DNA of 64,000 nt from Datnioides undecimradiatus (lineage: Eukaryota; Chordata; Actinopteri; Lobotiformes; Datnioididae). Position 1 is the first letter of the stretch. Every line of letters starts with the position of its first letter. Both the position numbers and the translations under genes were made by a program. Of this stretch, positions 54,801 to 64,000 are shown in pieces. Where the stretch lies: contig WARS01000031.1 of assembly GCA_008933995.1 (NCBI GenBank), positions 4,937,979 to 5,001,978 on the forward strand. The letters are read 5' to 3'. Below the pieces are notes generated by a model that was not told where the DNA came from, ran no database searches, and was given only the letters and a program-made list of their open reading frames with translations.

Positions 54801-57800
54801 ATTCAGTTGAGACTATTTTATCTCATGTCTGCAAAGAAATTGTTTGGCATTATGGGAAATACACTTATTCACTTTCTTGCCAACAGGTAATTGAAAAAAC
54901 CAATAGTCTCATGTCTGTTTGTTAAAAATGAATCAATGGTCAGGAGACAGTTAGCTTAGCTTGACAGTGAGACCGAAAACAGCTCCCCCTAGCTTGGTTC
55001 AAAGACTAAAATCAGTCCAAACACAGCCTGCAGACACTTCTATAGCTTACAAATTAACACATTATATATTGTGTTAGTTAAATCTGCACAAAAATGTTAA
55101 TATGCTTTTTTAGCCTCCCCTTATTTAGTCTTTATGCTACCTGTGATTGGCTTAAGCTTCATATTTCATGGAAAGATATTAAAGTGGTATTTATCCTCCG
55201 AACTAACTCCTGGCAGCCATATTTGCCAAAAATTTGCATTATTCCTGTGACTGCTTATACTGACTCAAAGTTCAAGCAAATCGACTTGAATGTGACCAGC
55301 ATACTACAAGTGCAGGTATTTTCGCTTTAGAAGTACTAAATGTAAAAGAAATGGTTACACTGACACAAACACAAAAGCACTGTTCCAACCATAGAGGATG
55401 TAAGTTCCTAAAGGCTTCAGCAGAGTCAGGCCTTTCCCCGTGTTCTCTCCACACAGACAGTCCAACACAACGTCTACTCCTTCTGGAGAAATCCTAAAAC
55501 ATCAAGAGAAAAGGTCAAGTTGGCTGAAAAAAGTTTCATATAAACTGACAGGCATGCAAGAGTATAGTCTGAACATTGGCACTGCAATGATTAGTGATTA
55601 TTTTCATTATTGATTAAGCTGCAGACAGCTTCTAAATTAATCCATCAAATAGCATTAATTAAAGTTAAATGTGCTCAACACAGTTTCCCAGAGCCCATTT
55701 TGATGTCTTCATGTTCAAAACCACAAAGATATTCCATTTGCAATAAAATGTAACTCACACCAGCAAATGATTGTATTTTTTGTTTTGCAATGACACAGAA
55801 CATTCAATAACAACAATAATAATAATAATTTGTTTGCATTATAAAGAAATAAACTCAGTATCTTTAGGTTGTAGACTATTGGGTGGACTAAAAAAGAGAC
55901 ATAATGACATCATCTTGTGCTTTAGGTAGCTATAATTGGAGTTTATGTTTGGGTTTACTGTTAATCCTGAACATATTCAGCAGATTAATCATTCATAAAG
56001 CCCTAAGCAAGCCTAAAATGCTTGGGGTTGAAGATTTGTTTTCTGTCTATCCACTACCCAGTTAACTGACCACTTCAATTCTACTGAAAATGTTATATGG
56101 AGCGCAATGTACAAATATAAGTTTTGCTGAGATAAAGTTCAATCTGAGGCTAACTGTGATTTGGCTTTATTACCTTCTTTATGACTATGAACATTTAATG
56201 TGGAAAATACATTACACTGATACAGTATATATAATATGAATATGAGTCCTCAAATTCAGTATATGATTCACACTCTGGAGCAGCTTCAGGTTTAGTCTCA
56301 TCATGAATTCATACAATATAAGCATTTATTCTTTGGAGTATTACTCAGAGAAATAGTTGCAGTTTACAACCCACATGTTTTCTTTTGACTCTGCCTCCAG
56401 TTTTCTTGCAAAAACTTACTGATGTTTAAAAAGGCTATGTTACTCCTCATCAGTAACATCACTTAAATCATGTTACAAAAGGTGTAATGTTCTTATCAAA
56501 CACAGAATCAGCAGACAAGGTTTGCCATAATGAGACTCATTAAAAGCACAGATATAAAAGAAGGGAAAGCATGTTATTATCAAGGAGCGCATAATTCCTT
56601 ACTTTCTGCCTTCTGGCCCTGGACACCTGCTTGGCTAAACTGCTTGGTGGTCTTGTGATTCCCATGGTTTTTGCCTTTTGTAAAAAGACTAATTTAATTG
56701 TACTTTGCTCCTGATCCTGAGAAGAATGTGCGGGCCAGAGAGATGAAAGGCACATTAATCCACAACCACTGTTGATAAGTAGGCAGAAAGCATGAAACAA
56801 CCAGTGCTCACGAAAAAAAATATTCATACCCCTATGTATTATAATTTTAAACTTTTAGTCATACAACATGCTTCCAACATGCACTTGCAGGGCACCTGTA
56901 CCCTTGTTGCAACAGTACTGCCACTAAAGACTGTTTTAGCTCTTTGAAGCAGATGAGGCAGAATGGTGATGAGCTTTACAAGATTAAAACTTCACAACAT
57001 AATTGCAGCAAACACCTGTTTTATCACAATAAATCTCTGGTATTGTTTGCTTAAAGGTGTTTTCACTGTAGTGGAAACTGGCTAAAAACACGCTGTGTTG
57101 TGAATGAAATGTGTAGTGTATGAATCCTCAGCCTTAATTGGCTCAGTTGTTCCACGTTGTCAGTGCAGACCTCCGCCCTACACAATGCTGCTGCTCTCTG
57201 AGATGAGCTGTGCGTTGCCATGGGGACCATGACCATACAAGACCAAATAAGGCAACAGGTAACATCTGCATCTTCGCACAGCCCTCTAAGCACAGTGAGG
57301 TCCACGTTATCACATTAGCTCATATGTATCACATGCTACAGTGAACCTAAAAGATGATGCCTTGCATGACAAATTGTGTAAAGACAGATATTTTCACTTA
57401 AAATATAGCACAACAAAGAAAAACTGTATTCTTACTTTTTGACGTCTTGCATATAATCAATGTTTCTGTCAAAGAGGTGAGTCACAGAGTCTCTGATGGC
57501 TGCATGTTTGAAACATGAGGCGATCCCAAACACTGTGACATTTGGTACAGTGGAGCACAGTTGGGCCACAGCTTGACCCTGAAAATGACAAACAGTTTGT
57601 AACAGTTTTCCAGTGCTTGAGTACACAACACAAAGCCAACAGTATAATTATATTAAAAGTAATTCCTATATGTATAATGTATGATTTTAATTTAGTGATT
57701 AAGTTATAACAACAGAGACAATGGTTTTTGAATGACTAAGCATTTCTTCAGACTTAAAACGTAAATTACTGAAAAATATTTTTGAGAAGGTTCAGAAAGA

Positions 57801-59286
57801 AATAATTTCAAGTCAAGTCTTTTTGCAAACTAAACATAAAAACATTAAGCAATAAACAAAAGAATGTGTATCAAACTGAATGTTGGATGAAGTAATGGAA
57901 TTTGTTCTGTGGCTTTTCAAGAGATAAAAAATGCACTTACTACACCACCTCCTGCTGAGTGAACCAAAACAGACATCCCCTCTCGCAGATTGGCAACCTC
58001 AAAGAGCATCATATAGGCAGCCACAAAGTTCAGGGAGAATGCAGCCGCCTCCGCAAAAGTCATTTCATCTGGCATCTTGTAAACAAAATCCACTGGTGCA
58101 CAAACAACTTCTGCCCAGGCATTGTAATTCACAAAAGCCATAACTCTGTCCCCGATCTGAAAAAAACCAAAAACATGTTACAGTAGCTGGATAACAAGCA
58201 GTCAATTTGACAATCAAAAGGAAGTTATTTTAAGAATATTGATTACCTAAATTTAATAATTGATTATTAAGTTTATATAACATGCAGTTTTTGTTTCATG
58301 TCAGATTCAGTAGCTCAAAAATTGACAATTATTCATATATCACAGCATATCACTACCTGCATTTTACTTACCTCAAATCCAGTTGTGTTTTCACCCACTG
58401 ACTCAACTATTCCAGAGCATTCAAACCCAGGGACAAGAGGAGGTTTTGGAGGATTATCAATAGTCCCCTGACGTACCATCAGATCCAAGAAATTCAAGCC
58501 ACTGTGAAAAAGAATAAACATGATCTTAGTGTTTGTTAAATCCCTCTGATTCAATATTTAAAAGTAAACCATGGATCCGAGTTGTCTCTAACCACATTGA
58601 CGGCTATAAAAATACAAAACAAATATTTAGTATGAGCTGTTAAGAGATTAAGGGATTGCCCTGTGCTATTTGTTTCATTATTATCAGCAGTGAGTCACTG
58701 GCTATTCCCCTGTGACTATAAGGCCAGGTTCAACAGGCATTCTCTATTGAACAATATTTTCCTAACTGTGAGTTTACAACACTGGGGATTGGTTCAGCAG
58801 CTAATTAAAACTGACAGGATCTGCCTGAAAAAGGCTAGCTCCACTGACAATATACTGATTTTTACTTGGTGTAAACGGCTCCAGCCAGCCAACCAACCTC
58901 CTGCACTAGAAAAGACCTGTGGCTTCATCACTGCGAAATTTTCTAAGATGTGGTGTTCGGCGTTAACACTTGTCAGAAATAGTCATAGTATGACATTAGG
59001 TTGGGCATGCAAAGTAGAGGAGAGCAGACATCACAATTCACAAGTGCAAATAAAATGTATATCGTATTTACCATGCTTTGACGCGGATCTTCACTTCACC
59101 ATCCTGAAGCTCGGGCATTGCCTTCTTTGTTACCCTGAGTTTGTTGAGACCTCCAAAACCTGACAATAAGACCGCTCGCATTTCTTTTGCATCGCAGGGC
59201 GATTCCACGTTTTCAGTTTCTTTCCCGACATTTCTGTCTATCATGTACTCCGTTTCCTCGGTCATATCTGCTCCTTCTTTCGCCAT
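48866..59286 (-). CDS. vat1l: vat1l, synaptic vesicle membrane protein VAT-1-like
   Basis: Nine exons: 59286-59072, 58501-58372, 58156-57941, 57578-57436, 55493-55390, 54485-54430, 54280-54086, 49893-49810 and 48964-48866. Phases agree and give 413 aa (human 419). It belongs to the medium-chain dehydrogenase/reductase family, quinone-reductase-like. An N-terminal acidic tail precedes EMRAVLLSGFGGLNKLRV. GLNFLDLMVRQG and PLVPGFECSGIV form the GroES-like catalytic domain. HSAGGGVGQAVAQL is the nucleotide-binding glycine motif, split across the exon junction at 57941/57578. LDCLCG and NMVTGETKSFFSFAKSWWQV follow. The last exon is Glu-rich and ends RMPFIH. No zinc-ligand set is visible, as expected for the VAT1 branch. 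The cellular substrate is not established. Pairing with clec3a matches tetrapod order. Confidence 0.96.
48965..49809 (-). other. vat1l intron 8, no gene
   Basis: Short AT-rich intron between the last two exons. Nothing but the CTCF-like motif was noted. Confidence 0.6.
49046..49060 (-). promoter_or_regulatory. CTCF-like motif candidate in a vat1l intron
   Basis: The minus strand reads ACCACTAGATGTCAGC, one base from CCACTAGATGGCAGC. It lies in the last vat1l intron, 85 bases from the final exon. Motif match only. Confidence 0.25.
50010..50092 (+). mobile_element. 3' end of a truncated non-LTR retroelement
   Basis: The text TGTAACTGCCTGTTCTGCTGTGCACATGACAATAAAACTC is followed by two copies of TTGAATC. 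A GACAATAAA signal followed by a short tandem tail is the hallmark 3' end of teleost L2/Rex-type LINEs and their SINEs. Only the extreme 3' end is present, as is usual for 5'-truncated insertions. The family call is by recall. Confidence 0.5.
51796..51822. repeat. (CT)13 microsatellite
   Basis: Perfect CT dinucleotides in vat1l intron 7. Confidence 0.9.
52395..52640 (+). repeat. Two-unit interspersed repeat with nuclear-receptor-like sites
   Basis: Two related units: unit 1 (about 52398-52500) has CACAGTGACCTTCACCTTTGATAACTGAAATCTAATCAGTTCATCC; unit 2 (about 52513-52640) has GGTCACAGTGACCTTGACCTTTGACTACCAAAATCTA and ends GGACGTATGGACAGACAATTGGAAACC...GGCCAAAGCTGTC. This resembles an element seen widely in fish genomes. 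Unit 2 holds a perfect AGGTCAcagTGACCT palindrome. Confidence 0.55.
52520..52545. promoter_or_regulatory. Palindromic ERE and overlapping ERR/DR1-like sites
   Basis: 52520-52534 is AGGTCACAGTGACCT, an exact inverted repeat of the AGGTCA half-site with 3-base spacing, the consensus oestrogen response element. It overlaps TGACCTTGACC (ERR/SF-1-like) and TGACCTTTGACT (DR1-like) to 52545. Binding is not shown; the sites are part of a repeat. Confidence 0.35.
53106..53162. repeat. 23-bp fold-back (hairpin) element
   Basis: Arms 53106-53128 and 53140-53162 match at 22 of 23 positions around an 11-base loop. Weaker complementarity continues outwards on both sides for about 20 bases. Confidence 0.85.
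54837..55100 (+). repeat. Interspersed repeat typical of percomorph fishes
   Basis: Contains GGCATTATGGGAAATACACTTATTCACTTTCTTGCC, then a TCTCATGTCTGT block, CAGTTAGCTTAGCTTGACAGTGAGAC, GAAAACAGCTCCCCCTAGC and ACAAATTAACACATTATATATTGTGTTAGTTAA. I recall this order of blocks from a very common percomorph repeat. It lies in vat1l intron 5. The family name is not known to me. Confidence 0.5.
55494..57435 (-). other. vat1l intron 4, no gene
   Basis: 1.9-kb intron holding the repeat at 55585-55770. A 95-codon minus-strand frame near 56540-56827 shows no domain or splice context. Confidence 0.55.
55585..55770 (+). repeat. Degraded teleost interspersed repeat, copy 2
   Basis: GCAATGATTAGTGATTATTTTCATTATTGATTAA, CACAGTTTCCCAGAGCCCATTTTGATGTCTTC and ACCACAAAGATATTCCATTTGCAATAAAATG follow the same order as the family represented at 3315-3565. 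It lies in vat1l intron 4. Confidence 0.5.
58502..59071 (-). other. vat1l intron 1, no gene
   Basis: Intron between the first two exons. The 166-codon plus-strand open frame crossing it (58663-59163) begins with a non-ATG codon, runs antisense into exon 1 and has no recognisable domain. Confidence 0.6.
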
Positions 59287-60600
59287 ATCGGAGACCTGAT
59301 GCTCTGCCTCTGCGCTCCTCCTCGGGGCTCAGCGTGATGCGGTGTGCAGCCTGTGCACAGACAGGCGCTGTGTATGGATGGTTCACCTCACCGTCTGCAG
59401 TTTTACTCAGTCATGTAGAATTTAAGTCCTGCGTATGACTACTTCTCTCACATTCAAGGCACAGAGATACTCATGAATTCAACAAAAGTTTGCCGTTTCA
59501 AGAAGCTGTAATATATTTCAACCCTGTGTATTGCTATTGCTGACAGTGGGCTACAGTGCGACGTGCGCCATCTGCTGCTGAAATGGATACAAAACTTGAA
59601 AGGTCTGATAATGCCACTTCAGGATGCAGCGACCTAAAAACCTTTAACCGTGTGGTGCCTTCAGGTGCGCTTTAGAGACACGGGTTAAACGCCGTACACT
59701 TTCAAGCTTATGTCTTATCTGAGTTGCAGGATAGGTAATAATAACAGCAAGCAGCTTGCTTAAAACACTTGGTTGTAGTAGTTTGGTTAATCTGCACGCT
59801 TCACAAGTCCCATGTCTATTACATGTCCATGTTCAGTAGATCCTCATTCATATTAAGCATTTTAACAGTACTGAAATTTATATTTACACATCTCTAAAGG
59901 ACTCCTTTAAATTGATAAACTTGTCCATCTTATCTAAGGGTATCTGACAAAGTATGGTCACACTGCTTCTGTTTTACAGTGGATATTTTAAAAACCCTCA
60001 TGAAACCTCAGGTTTTTGAATTGTGTGGGGTTTTTTTTAAGAAAACTGTTTCTTCCTAGTTAACAATTTGTTTTTTCCACTTTCCCCATTTCAGTTTGTT
60101 ATTAATTTGGATTTAAAGATGGGTCATGGCTGACCTTTGCATTGTTTTTATTTCTGTCTTTACATTTTAAAAACCTGCAGTTTCACAAGGACCTGTAGAC
60201 TGTCAGAATCCACTGTAGAAGCTGGTTTGATCAACAAAATAAGTCTGGCCAATACATTCATCAAGTTTAAATGCACCTATTTCACATTTAAGACTTTGTC
60301 TGTGGTCAGTATTTTTTCATTTAATAGTTACGGAAAAATAACTTAATGTTCCTAGTTTTTTTCTGAAATATTACAGAGCTGTCCCTGTTCACCAGCAACA
60401 CATTTATATTTACAGTATTAATATTTAATAACATTTTATAAATTTAGAACAGAGTAGCAAATAAAAGTGGATCCAAACTTTGCCTGTCATTTGCATAATA
60501 CAGGGGAAGATTTAACTACGTGTTGTAACTAATTCTACTATTACAATGTCCATTTTCTTAAAATGGCTTTTATTACAGAAGCCTCAGTAGTCAGCCAATT
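59287..60600. other. vat1l promoter side and intergenic region to bola3
   Basis: About 1.3 kb. The vat1l 5' UTR is G+C-richer up to about 59400. A strong CTCF-like motif lies at 59563-59580. No TATA box or coding exon was recognised. Confidence 0.5.
59563..59580 (-). promoter_or_regulatory. Strong CTCF-like motif upstream of vat1l
   Basis: The minus strand reads CAGCAGCAGATGGCGCAC, matching the CAGCAGATGGCGC form of the CTCF consensus. It lies about 280 bases upstream of the vat1l start codon. Motif match only. Confidence 0.4.
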
Positions 60601-60609
60601 AAGATGTGT

Positions 60610-61217
60610 GCAACAGAAAGCAGCAGCTCTTTATTTCAACTTGCATTATCAATGCATAGCTGGCATGAGTACAGCATCTATTTTCAATCCAATATGTTAA
60701 TCATTATCAATCAATTAACTTCTATGTGAGTTTAACACAAATCATGTTAGTGACACAAAATAGTGCTCCATAAACTGATTTTGGGTCTCCACTTTTCAGG
60801 ATGGCAGTACTCAATAGTTGTTCAAGTGCTTATCATTACACCAGCATCATTATCAACCCTGAGAACACCCAAAATTGGTAAGAAACCACCATGACTTGAC
60901 ACTTTACAAGCATTTTACCAAGTCATTTTGTGCGTATTGTAGCCTTCACCAGTTTTATACATTACCTCAGAGTACAAGATGTCTCACTTTTTATAAAAAT
61001 AAGTCAGAGAAACATAGTGTAATCTTACATTTCTCACACTTTTCACACTATTAGTGTGTAACTTCTAGAGACAATGTCCCTCTGCATTTCTGCCACTGGC
61101 ACATTAACAATTATCATGGAATTCATTTACTACACAATATGCTTTTTAAAACTGTACATTCATAATACAAAGGGTGAACAAAGGAAAAGTGTGCAGGTCA
61201 ACTGTTGAATGACTTTT
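60610..61217 (-). other. bola3: bola3 3' untranslated region (inferred)
   Basis: Noncoding sequence follows the bola3 stop, with minus-strand AATAAA signals at 60630-60635 and 60569-60574. The exact end is not fixed. Confidence 0.45.
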
Positions 61218-62307
61218 CTAATGTTTTGGAACATCAGTAAATATTCTCAGTCCATGCATTCCTTGAATCTCCTCCTTTAGCGCCTGTGGAGATCAAAACA
61301 GAACATGCTAGTGAGAAAACTTCCAACATGTACAACAGTATTACCAACAAGTCCACATAAGTTATAGGAATAATCTCAAAAATCTCACACAGACTAATTA
61401 GACCATCACACATAAGTACTTTATGTCTGAAAGTGCAATTAATAAACTAAAGCAAAATGTATGGTCCAATAGTGCAACATGTCACTCAAAGATTTGTACT
61501 GTTTATTACTTTATACCACCACAGGTAATATGCTGGACTGATATTGTGTTTTACCTGATTGACTAATTGGTGTTGCTGAATAGTCCTTTTTCCTTTGAAC
61601 TCACTGGACTCTATGTGGATCTCATACATTGCCCCACAACCACCTGAACACAACACAGTATCACACAAACAGCACTGTCATTTTACATGTATAGGCCATG
61701 ACCACCTGGTTTTCACACAACCATGACAACAGATATAAATATTAATTTGTATGATGTCTTTATTTTAGACGCCCTGAACATCTGGGATATATCCATTCAA
61801 GGGAAGTGCCAGGCTCATAAAGGAAACCTTAGGTTTAAAAAATCTCATTTAGTATACTCAAGGTATACTCAAGAGAAAACAAGAGGAGGAAACTGGATGG
61901 TGAAGGACGCTCTATTCCCTTCAAGTGAGCTTTTATGCTAAATAACTTGTCCATTTCTCCACATCTTCACACATCCAGTCGCCTGATAGCTCTGTGTTTA
62001 CCTGATATATCCACAACTTTGAGCGACGAAGCTAACGGAAATTTCTCCTTCAGTATCTTTGTGATGCGGACCTCTCCGTCTGTTTGCGTAGACAAACATC
62101 TCTGCACATGGCCAGACACAACAACCTGAAAAGGCAGAAACGAGGAGCGATGAGCTGCGTCAAGCCTAGCAAGCAGCATTTAGCATCACAGACAGACCGT
62201 CTGAACTGCAGCTTAAAGGCTGGAAAAAGTGTATGTACTTGATTACTCCGAAGAGCCCGTAGGGCGGAGATCATAGTGCTGTTTATGCTCCGTTTACAAG
62301 CCAACAT
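61218..62307 (-). CDS. bola3: bola3, mitochondrial BolA family member 3
   Basis: Four exons: 62307-62239, 62125-62002, 61643-61555 and 61283-61218, in agreeing phases, give 115 aa (human 107). Residues 1 to about 35 are rich in Arg, Ser, Ala and Leu with no acids (MLACKRSINSTMISALRALR), consistent with a mitochondrial presequence. The BolA fold follows: QTDGEVRITKILKEKFP, KVVDISGGCGAMYEIHIES, KGKRTIQQHQLVNQALKEEI and MHGLRIFTDVP. The GGCGAMYE cysteine and the MHGLRI histidine are the Fe-S ligands used by BOLA3 with GLRX5. In mammals BOLA3 helps insert 4Fe-4S clusters into lipoate synthase and complex I. The start is the first ATG. The last exon is short and typical of the family. Confidence 0.95.
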
Positions 62308-62405
62308 TGTCGAGAAGTGGTGTTAGTCTACGTGTGGGACATTCATTAAATCCACACCGGTTACTCATCAAGTCGTGTCCTCAAGATAGCTTCGTCTCAG
62401 CAATA

Positions 62406-62413
62406 TGACGTCA
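62406..62413. promoter_or_regulatory. bola3: Full CRE palindrome at the bola3 promoter
   Basis: TGACGTCA lies 99 bases upstream of the bola3 start codon, next to an ETS-like CATCCGGG at 62416-62423. The position is typical of CREB/ATF-driven TATA-less promoters. Motif match only. Confidence 0.45.
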
Positions 62414-62424
62414 GACATCCGGGT

Positions 62425-63480
62425 ACTTCAGGAGTATTCATTTTGTTCTTAACGGTCAACACAAAGTAAAGATAACAAATTAAATATCTGTTTAATAATT
62501 ACTAAGAAGAAATACTGGGTTTGCGGAATGTTTTTGTTAAAAAAAAACCAACAACTTTATATTAACACTACTTTTAGAAGGGTGTAAAAATAGCTATTCA
62601 TGTACGTATAAAAATATTTTGGACCTGATGTGTTATATACGAAACAAAACTATGACAAAGTATGAAGTATTAAATTCTCAAGGAAAATAATCATGTATCT
62701 GATAGTGACTAGATTAAAAATGAAAGACAAAGGTGCTCACCTGAATTGTATTTCCTAAGAACTTCCAACATTATCATTTGCTAATTTTTTAAAATTATGA
62801 AAAAATTATATGTTTGAATCTCAATTGGAGTCAAAATAAAAAGGAGGATATAAGCTCCTGACTGATAACATGAACCTTTTCATTCTTCTGATCATGTGTA
62901 CCAATAAGCAATGACAGCAAGGCAGCATGCAAAATACCAGGACCCTGAAACTCACTAATCTTATTTACACTAGTGCTTTTCCCACCACTGCATGTCAGAA
63001 TATCTTCTATGAAAAGAGGCCATTATCAGAACCCTTGAGCTGACATGAAATCAATTATGTTGTGCTGATTTTAACCAATTATTTTCTAATGTTTTGGGTA
63101 ATCCCAAACAAAATTAATGGTTATCAATTTTTTATTGAAATGTGTTTTTCATTTAACCTTTCATATCAGCCTGGACAACTACAGACCCATGGGATGGTCA
63201 AAGCCTTTGCCTCCTTTTAAAGAGCAGATTAGCATTTTCATGGTAGGAACTGGTCTGAATGAGAAGCTTATCTCACTCTGCAGGTTGTTGGCTGCTACAG
63301 CAACGGAGGCAGAGGAGCAATTAGTGGCTGTTTACAGTGGGCTCTAGTGCCTTTTCACCACAGGCCAGAGCTTTGTTGGTGCACAAAATTTATGGGCACA
63401 ACACAAAGCCAGCCATCAAGGTAACGTCCTAATGTTAAAAATAATCCTAAAGAGTTGAGTGGCCTCTGAGTTGCTGACGT
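62425..63480. other. Intergenic region between bola3 and the lectin-like gene
   Basis: About 1 kb between head-to-head genes, AT-rich from 62460 to 62830. A 76-codon plus-strand frame at 63117-63347 has no recognisable domain. No repeats were identified. Confidence 0.5.
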
Positions 63481-63539
63481 TAGTGTCCTTTAAAGGCATG
63501 GTTGAACATTGAGGATCTCAGCAGTGTACGTGTACGGAG

Positions 63540-63861
63540 ATGGAGAGCACCACTTTTCTTGCTTTTACGTTGATGGTTCTCTTTCTCAGCTGGGCTTGTT
63601 ATGCTGAGGAGGATCCAGAGCCTCTCCCCTGCCCAGAGCACCAAAAGGGTTTTGACGGGTCTTGCTACGACTTTGTGGCGCTGCAGCGATCCTTCCTTAG
63701 TGCCCAGGGATGGTGTGAGCGAGGCGGAGGACACCTGGCCTTCATCCTGAATGATGAAATCCAACAGTTCCTTCAGAAACACCTGGAGCCAGGGAACAAC
63801 TGGTGGCTTGGGCTGGCACCAGCAGCTCCAAACCTCACGCTTGAGTCTGCTGCCACTGAGG
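63540..63861 (+). CDS. pkd1l2: First coding exon of a C-type-lectin gene, probably pkd1l2-like polycystin; runs off the right edge
   Basis: ATG at 63540; the donor GAG G|GTGAGA ends the exon at 63861 in phase 1 (107 codons). Residues 1-22 are a signal peptide (MESTTFLAFTLMVLFLSWAC). It is followed by the start of a C-type lectin domain: CPEHQKGFDGSCYDFV, the SFLSAQGWCERGGGHLAFI block, then WWLGLAP. Human PKD1L2 begins with a signal peptide and a lectin domain of this pattern (CYEFV, FRDAQSWCEGQGGHL, WWIGL), and lies in 16q23 near VAT1L/CLEC3A. PKD1L3 or another CTLD protein cannot be excluded from one exon. A TTTAAAGG TATA-like sequence is at 63489-63496. Confidence 0.65.
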
Positions 63862-64000
63862 GTGAGAGTAGAGACTGCATGACTTCTAATAGCTTTCTAT
63901 GGATTCGTACTGAGTTTACATGCACTTCGGTGATATGGTATAGACAAGCTGGAAAAAAGTGCAAAACACTATTCATAAAAGCCGTCTTTTTTTTTTAGTG

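Noticed and set aside
58663-59163. 166-codon plus-strand open frame
   Set aside because: It begins with a non-ATG codon, lies in vat1l intron 1, runs antisense into exon 1 and has no recognisable domain.

Overview
This window is vertebrate nuclear DNA, almost certainly from a percomorph teleost. Genes are split into short exons with GT..AG junctions and long AT-rich introns. The encoded proteins are close to their human orthologues. Several interspersed repeats look like families typical of spiny-rayed fishes. I found no rRNA, tRNA, CRISPR or bacterial-type operon. Exon coordinates were obtained by reading splice junctions and reading frames by hand, so they are predictions from sequence.

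Layout: (1) 742-15.1 kb, minus strand: 5' part of mical2 (a noncoding first exon and three coding exons; the rest lies off the left edge). (2) 16.4-21.6 kb, plus strand: complete dkk3 (7 coding exons, 285 aa), head-to-head with mical2 across about 1.3 kb. (3) 22.2-42.0 kb, minus strand: complete usp47 (28 constitutive coding exons, 1,367 aa, plus a 57-nt cassette exon), tail-to-tail with dkk3. (4) 44.1-45.4 kb, minus strand: clec3a (3 exons, 198 aa). (5) 46.9-59.3 kb, minus strand: vat1l (9 exons, 413 aa). (6) 60.6-62.3 kb, minus strand: bola3 (4 exons, 115 aa). (7) 63.5 kb to the right edge, plus strand: first coding exon of a C-type-lectin gene, best read as a pkd1l2-like polycystin.

The left block (usp47-dkk3-mical2) matches the human 11p15 gene order and the right block (clec3a-vat1l, then pkd1l2-like) matches human 16q23. 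The join lies between the usp47 promoter and the clec3a 3' end, where tetrapods have WWOX next to CLEC3A. The genes do not form one pathway: MICAL2 oxidises actin, DKK3 is a secreted dickkopf-like glycoprotein, USP47 is a deubiquitinase, CLEC3A is a cartilage-type lectin, VAT1L is an MDR oxidoreductase-like protein and BOLA3 is a mitochondrial Fe-S factor.

The points most worth a second look are: an in-frame 57-nt cassette exon in usp47 intron 1; a 73-nt (UG)n tract that replaces the polypyrimidine tract at one usp47 3' splice site, as in CFTR exon 9; a repeat in a vat1l intron carrying a perfect palindromic oestrogen-response-type site; a dense GTTAGC/GCTAAC cluster beside the usp47 and dkk3 promoters; a duplicated and folded-back segment in usp47 intron 1; and CTCF-like motifs between gene blocks.
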